Assembly: GCA_964036155.1 (NCBI GenBank)
Contig: OZ038423.1
Span: 61,705,249-61,769,248 of the forward strand
DNA: 64,000 nucleotides
Direction: 5' to 3'
Origin: Diploscapter coronatus
Taxonomy: Eukaryota; Nematoda; Chromadorea; Rhabditida; Rhabditidae
The notes under the pieces: model-generated
Told to the model about the DNA's origin: nothing
Seen by the model: only the letters and a program-made list of their open reading frames with translations
The model's database searches: none
Shown: positions 58,021-64,000 of the stretch, piece by piece
Position numbering within the stretch: position 1 is the first letter of the stretch
Layout: each line of letters opens with the position of its first letter
Position numbers and translations under genes: made by a program

Positions 58021-61000
58021 ATGAGTGGATCCGGTGAGCTTTTCTCGATACAATTTTCGATGTTTGAAAGTTTTCGAATGAAATTTTGCCTTTTAGTATT
58101 ACAGAAGAAAAGTGTCAAAGTTAGGGCTTTTGATAATTCGGCGATCATGATGAATTTTGATCCATATTGTTTATTATCATAGATTTTTCTTGAATTTTCT
58201 GAACATCAAAAGATTGTCTAGAATTCTGTTAGGATTCTGGAGCATCAATTTTGTTTTCCCGATTTTCAGTTCCGATAATCCAAGACCCGGAATCGGACGA
58301 TCCGACCTCGTCGTCCATGCAGAGGGAGCAAAGGAACTACATTCAGCAGCAGGGGCAGTACGGACCCAATCACGGACAGCTCGTCCCTGTTACACAGCGT
58401 GCGGTTGATATTCGGGGTAGATTTGCGCATTTAAAAAGGATTAGAATTTAGGGAGGAAGAACAAAAATAATTTGAAACGACGTCGGGTTAATTAAAAAAA
58501 CATTAAATTGATAGATTTCTTAAAAGATAAAACTTCTAGAGACTAAAAAATAGTTCGGAGAAATGACTTTAACTTAAAAATGCTCCTGGTGGACATATTT
58601 TTGAAACATTTGAAAAACAATTTCAAAATCAGTAGGTTTAAAGACAAATTTTCAGCTCTGATGACAAAATCGGAGACGTTGACGCGCTGGTACCCGATGA
58701 TCGTGGGCAGGGACGGCACAGGCATCAGCGTGTTCGGATATCTTCCGTCAGACTTTCGAATATTTATTTAGAATTCTTTCTTCGATGATAAAGTTTTTAA
58801 ATTGGAAAATTTCAGAGGAAAAATCGTAAAATTTGAAAGATTGCAATTATTTCAGCTCCAAAAACGAGCAAATGATCACGGCGTCGATCTTCCACGTGCA
58901 CGCGGGCCGCTTCCTGGTGACGACGGCCAACGATGCCTACTATCTAGATGGGCCCATCGACAGGCAGTCCGCTCTCCAACTAGGTTAGAAATAGACTTCT
59001 CAAAGTTCGATCCGCAAAAATAGTATGCCATATTGAGAGAAAAACATGTCTTCTTTTTCTTTCGAATAGATCCACTATTTCGCGGTTCGAGTTTTAACAA
59101 CTCTGTAGAAGTGTTCGCAAAAAATTGAAAATGGGGCGAGACGAAATTGAATTCGGAAAAACGAGTAGAAAAACCCGAATTCCTTCTCGTCTTTGATTGA
59201 AAAAATCTTGGAATTCCCTTTTATAAAATCATGGAGCTAGTCGTGTACCTCGTAATTTTGCAGAATACTATATACTCCTAGATTTTTTTTTTCGAATAAA
59301 AAAGATCACGTTAAAATTTAAAAATCGCTGATTTTCCAATTTTTAGGCTTCCCGGAAGGCTTCGTCAACCACTTTTCCAACGGCTTTCCTTCGGAATGGG
59401 AGGTGCATGTTCGGCTGGCGAGAAAGTGATCAATTTTGCATTTTTTCGTTGAAAATATGTTGAATCGACTAAAAACCTATACTCCAATTTCAAATGAAGC
59501 AAAGTTGAAACCTATTTAGTTATCATGAAGAGAACTTCATATTGAAAACTTATCTTCTTCTAAAAATGAAAGACGGAATATGTAGTTTTTTGTCAGAAGT
59601 CTTCTTTTTCGAAATGTATTTATTTTGCAGGCTGCTTTACGGTGAGCAACCGAGTCTGTCTGGTTCGGGAAATTCCGGCTCTGCATCAGCGGGAACAGGA
59701 GCAGGCAGATCAGCCCCTGTGTATGACTCCAATCTACTGCCGCAGCACAGTCAGCCCTATCAGCACAATGACCACGTCCCACAGCCTCCACCCAATGAAC
59801 CCATCGTCGAATTGCCGAATGATCAGGCAACATTTTTGAAAATGCCAAAAAAATTGAAAAATGGAAAAGATGTTTCAAAATAAGAACTAGAAAATTTTAG
59901 AGTGACAAATTCACATCTTTTCTTGTAAAATATAGGTTTCAAAATTTGTAGAGTCGCTCAAAGAAAGAAAAGTCGAAGAAGCAGAGAACGATGGAGGTGA
60001 TCGGTGAAAAGGACGACAGGGAGGACGAGGAGAACTCCTTCGAGCACAGAAGTGGGCTCTTTTATTTATCTTTTTTCTAATTTATTATTTTTGGTAAGAA
60101 ATTATATAAGTCTATGAGTTTTGCAAATTCAAAGTTATTGTTTGAAAAATTATAGATTTTTTTTTCGAAATATCATAATTCTCAAAAATCCTAGATATTC
60201 AAGGAGTTTGAGTAAAAATATTGTTCGCTCGTTCTTAGTTTTTTACAAACTATATGTAACATTTTCGATGAAAAACCTCTCATTACCATCCTATATTTCA
60301 GAACTTGCTAAATTTAATAGCGCTTTTCTAAAAATGATTTATTGGAAATAGTATTTTCAAATAACTTCTTATTTTTTGGTATAAATGATAAATTTGCAGG
60401 GAAGCGCAAACCGCAGCTGGATTTCTCGTACAACACAACTGCGCCATCTGACGAGTCCTCGCTGCAAATCAAGAAGAAGAAAGGCAAGCAGGCAGATGCA
60501 GGAAGTCAGTCAAACAAGAAAAAGGCCTACTCGAACAAAAGTTAGTAACTTTGACGAACTATTTTGTTAAAGGGTATTAGCGATATATTACCTGGATATC
60601 GAATAACATCTTATTTTGTCTTATCCAAGAAGATTCGAGATAAAAATATTTGGTTCTGAAAATGTTTCCTTACAAGAGCAGCTTTTGGCAGTTTTTCAAA
60701 CGTCTGACTAGTCGCTGAAAAATTTTAAAATACACGCTTTCTGAGACCTACTAAAATAACTTTTTCCTCAAACTTTTCAAGCAATCGGAAAAATCGATAA
60801 ATCGATATTTTTCAGCTCCAGACCTGAACGGCAGCATCCACCAGTCACGTAGCGGCCGCGTCGTGCATCCGCCTCTCGCATCGTGGGCGGGCGAGCGCAT
60901 CGTCAGAGACGCAGAGGGAAATGCAGTCAGATACGAGAGTCCCACGACCAGAACAATGCACACCGATGGCGTCGACAAGAAAAAGGCGGTAGGAGTTTTT

Positions 61001-63993
61001 TTAATTAGGAAAAAGTTGAATTTTCACGATCAGCAAGGTAATTATTTCGGTCTTATTGAAGATTCGCATTCATAATGACGCAAACTAAGATATTACGAAT
61101 TTTAAAGCATTTTATTTTTGCATGACTTAATTTTCTCAAAACTCATACTCAAAATGAACGAAGATTGAAATTTGTAAAGCTATTTTACGTCCAATGAAAC
61201 TGACTTTCTTAAAATTTGATACATTTAGAAAATTTTGAAGCATATTTAATCTTTAAAGTAGCCGATTTTTTCAATATTCACTTTGAAAAATTGTACATCT
61301 CCGAATTGAACATTCTCTAAATATGACATATTTGAAAAAGACATTGTGTCATACTTGATGCTTTCAGAAGGAACTCACTCGCGCAGCAGGCGTCGCGTCT
61401 CCGCGAGGCAATTCGGCCAAGGAACGTATCGACAAAAAGCCACTGACGGCCGCAGAGAAACCGGGCGCCAAGAAATTTGCCCAGCCCAAAATCGTAAGTC
61501 TTTTGAACCATAGAAAATAAAAGCTCCATTTTACTGAATCCCTACTTTTAGATTTCTTAAAAAGGTAGACTTCCAATGTTTTCAAGCCGCAGTTAACCGC
61601 ATGAAACGCGATAGTGTGCCTTATTGCGAGAGAAAGAGAATGCATTCTGTTTGTCTCTCGAAAATATGCACTATCTCGTCGCATGCGGTTAACCGCGGTT
61701 CGACGAGTCGCAAGTCTGTAAAAAAAAAAAAGTTTAAAAAATGTTCTTTTTTTATCAATTCTTTTCAACTAGATTTAATGATTTTTCCAAGAAGTTATTA
61801 GAATTTAGCAATTTTTAAGAACGAAATTTTATTAGAACAATGACAATTTTCAGGTGTCCTATTCGGATTCGGAAGACTACGATGATTCGAACGGAGAGAA
61901 GGAAAGGACGAAAGAAAATGTGGCCCTGCCCCCAGACGATTTCGAAACTCCCATGTTCGTGCCCAGGAAACGACAGAACAAGTACAGGAGGGTAGGGGAA
62001 TACACTTTTCTTCAAAGTCAATACTACTTTTAAAAAACTCATTCTCCAAAATTTAGATAGTGCTGTTTACTTTAATTTATCTAATTTCTAACTAAATCCA
62101 AAGTGCAACATCTTTCTTGTGAAAAATGGGGATTTTAGTCTAAATTGAAACAGCTTTTCTTTCTTTTTTGAGGATAATGGTAAAAGCTGAAAAGTTGTGT
62201 GGATTTTTCTTTTGTTAACTGATAAAATATCTATTTTTCTATAGAAAGATGATTTTCAAATTCTCAAAGCTAAGTAAAATTTTGTGCACTTTTTATTTGA
62301 GAAAAAATTGTAAATGGTATAAATACAGACCTAGAAAGAACGATCGTCAGAAACGCTCTGCGTCCCACCCCCAGTATAATTTCTTTACAAATACCTATCA
62401 TTTACCTTTCATAAACCAAAAAATTCATTGCTGCGATCTGGTGTCACATCTATGGTATCGCTCATGCGACCTATTATCCCTCTTAATTTCCTAACGTCTG
62501 ACGAAAGTGCTCCTTAGGTTTGCAAAAGCGTCAGTATTCAGGTGGATTCCGACGATGTTCGCCTGACGCGCTCGATGAAGAAGCGCGTGGATGGAGTCGT
62601 GGCGAGGCAGCTCGAAACGGAGTGGGATAAGGAGGACGAGAAAATTCGATACAAGTAGGGGATTTTCTCTTTTTAGTCTCACGAGAAATAGGATTGAAAC
62701 TTTTAAAACTGACTAAATTTTTACATTCTTTTAAAGAAAATGATAATTTTAGCTTTTCTGAAATCCAATTTTTTGTGATGAATTTTTTCAGAGACGACAC
62801 GAACAACTACACGGAGACGCCAGTGACCAATTACAAGAAACGAGCCGCGGCGAATCGCAAAAAGAAACCCGTCAAAGTCAAACTCCAGAAAGCCAAACCG
62901 AATAAGAAGAATAAGACTCAGGTAAGGGAGTTTCGAAATTTTTTTTGTAAGAAAAAACTTAGTTTGTTCAAAAGTTGGCACTTTTTTTTTATAAAGAAAT
63001 GCAACTTTCAGATAATGAACTTCTGAAGATTTAAAAAAGTTTTATTCTAGCTGACGTTTAAAATAATTTTTTAAATTTAGAAATCAACTGCGAATTCGGC
63101 ATCTAGCGATTCGGATGAAAGCAACGACGAAAGTGAGGAGAGCGCAGACGAGCAGAGCAGCGAGAGGAGAGACAGACACGCAGAGGAAGAAGAAGAGGAT
63201 ACGGTGCCCGAACCGGCTAATATCATCAAGAAGAAACCCAAGAATCTGACGGAGAGTGAACTCTCCAGACTTAAGGTGAGAATTTTGGAAATTATAGAAA
63301 CGTTTCTATCCTGTTGAAAGTGAGATGAAACATTAAAAATATTTGAAGAGCTTTGAGAATTAACGAAATCAATCAAATACTTGATTGAATTTGGTCAAAT
63401 TCTACGCAATTTCTTGGAATAATAGACTTCTAAGATTCTTCATGCTTTGTTGACTGCAATTTGAAACTTATAAAACGATGCAATCATTTTTTACTTCAGC
63501 TGGCCCTGCTGTCGTATCGAATTAGAACGGACGAGGACTGGGTGAAAGTGGCGAAGGCGCTCAAGAACGAGCGAGAGCCAGAGGAGTACAAAAAGGTGAA
63601 CGAATTTGATTTTTTCCGAAACTATTTATTCATTTACTTGGAATTAAGAAAATACTTAATCCAACATCACTTTTCACCTTTCAAAGTTTAGATAGAATTC
63701 TCGAAACCTCAAAAATTTACGACCAGTTCATACTAAAAATTCTATCTCTCAATTTGTTCGTTATCTCTCCCTTCTTTCCAGTTTCCGAATCAGAAAAACT
63801 ACATTTTTTGAATAATAATTAATTAGTTGTTTCATTTTCAGGCCGCGATAGCCAAACTGAACTGGAAAGAGCCCCGCCCGCTGCCGAATTCGACTTTGGC
63901 CAATGCGACTCGGACTCCACTCGCGTTGAGGACCGAGGTCAGGAACAAGGTCGGCACACTCGCCTTCGAGCGGCAGGCTGACAAGGCTGCGAG
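58021..63993 (+). CDS. knl-2: KNL-2 / Mis18BP1-like centromere licensing factor (SANTA + Myb-like), 3' end outside window
   Basis: Sixteen exons join in frame: 58021-58033, 58270-58416, 58656-58746, 58856-58983, 59347-59425, 59631-59826, 59952-60051, 60400-60540, 60816-60988, 61368-61493, 61854-61991, 62518-62654, 62792-62921, 63081-63275, 63500-63595 and 63842-63993, then a donor at the window edge (about 680 residues so far). In nematodes KNL-2 loads the centromeric histone CENP-A on chromatin. The SANTA domain spans about residues 62-150 (LTRWYPMIVG ... HAGRFLVTTAN ... YYLDGPID). A CENP-C-like motif lies at about 308-327, followed by long Lys/Ser/acidic disordered stretches. The Myb/SANT-like helix region spans about 586-645 (SELSRLKLAL ... 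DEDWVKVAKAL). The start is uncertain: the frame is open upstream of this ATG to the acceptor at 57967, and an exon at 57522-57581 could join. Exon 6 may end at 59826 (GC donor) or 59871 (GT). Confidence 0.88.
58991..59106. repeat. Foldback repeat family, copy B (knl-2 intron 4)
   Basis: ATAGACTTCTCAAAGTTCGA at the left is answered by TCGAGTTTTAACAACTCTGT at the right. The core GAGAGAAAAACATGTCTTC matches the minus-strand reading of copy A (GAGAGTAAAAAAGCATGTCT), and the flanking ATCCGCAAAAATAGT matches it less exactly. Confidence 0.7.
61565..61719. repeat. Foldback repeat family, copy C (knl-2 intron 10)
   Basis: This is a near-complete palindrome. GCCGCAGTTAACCGCATG on the left pairs with CATGCGGTTAACCGCGG on the right, GCGATAGTGTGC with GCACTATCTCG, and GCGAGAGAAAGAGAATGC with GCATTCTGTTTGTCTCTCG. 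The ends TAGACTTCC and CAAGTCTGTA and the segment ATAGTGTGCCTTATTGCGAG echo copy B (ATAGTATGCCATATTGAGAG). Confidence 0.65.
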
Positions 63994-64000
63994 GTAAATT

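Noticed and set aside
61364..61768. 134-codon minus-strand frame
   Set aside because: It is antisense to knl-2 exon 10 and the palindromic repeat copy C, so its length comes from those features.

Overview
This is a gene-containing stretch of a nematode nuclear chromosome. Exons are GC-rich with C/G-ending codons. Introns and spacers are AT-rich, acceptors follow the worm TTTCAG pattern, and several start codons lie just behind an orphan acceptor of the kind used for spliced-leader trans-splicing. Four genes have protein sequences that match nematode families almost end to end: imp-2 (signal peptide peptidase), enpl-1 (ER Hsp90/GRP94), noah-2 (PAN + ZP apical matrix protein) and knl-2 (centromere licensing factor). 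I cannot name the genus. All gene models were assembled by hand from splice sites and reading phase, and every junction listed for the six main genes keeps the frame. Gene-name assignments to C. elegans rest on memory of the families, not on a search.

Layout. Bases 1-11300 are mostly AT-rich spacer holding a TA-flanked inverted-repeat element, a degenerate tandem repeat and one weak Pro/Tyr-rich terminal exon. An intron-bearing tRNA with anticodon UUU lies at 11307-11389. A small unknown gene (minus, 14727-15079) and a claudin-like four-pass membrane protein (plus, 15234-17516) share a 154 bp divergent promoter. A large TA-flanked foldback element follows (18344-18861). imp-2 (minus, 19871-24835) and enpl-1 (plus, 26074-34071) are head to head, sharing a 1.24 kb promoter with ACGT-core and GC-box sites. 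Both products act in the ER. A rhodopsin-family neuropeptide-type receptor (minus, 35566-40364) converges on enpl-1. The 40.4-47.6 kb interval holds two weakly supported minus-strand genes: a membrane-protein 3' exon at 44.0-44.35 kb and a small secreted two-cysteine peptide at 46.1-46.5 kb. noah-2 (minus, 47622-55105) and knl-2 (plus, 58021 to beyond the right edge) are head to head across about 2.9 kb of strand-asymmetric purine-rich DNA.

Points of note. (1) At least two, probably three, and possibly four introns use GC instead of GT donors. (2) The KNL-2 homologue carries a CENP-C-like motif between its SANTA and Myb-like domains. (3) A foldback repeat family has three copies inside introns of enpl-1 and knl-2. 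(4) Two independent TA-flanked inverted-repeat elements look like Tc1/mariner-type MITEs. (5) noah-2 intron 5 holds a GC-rich island of consecutive hairpins. I found no virus, CRISPR array or bacterial-type operon.
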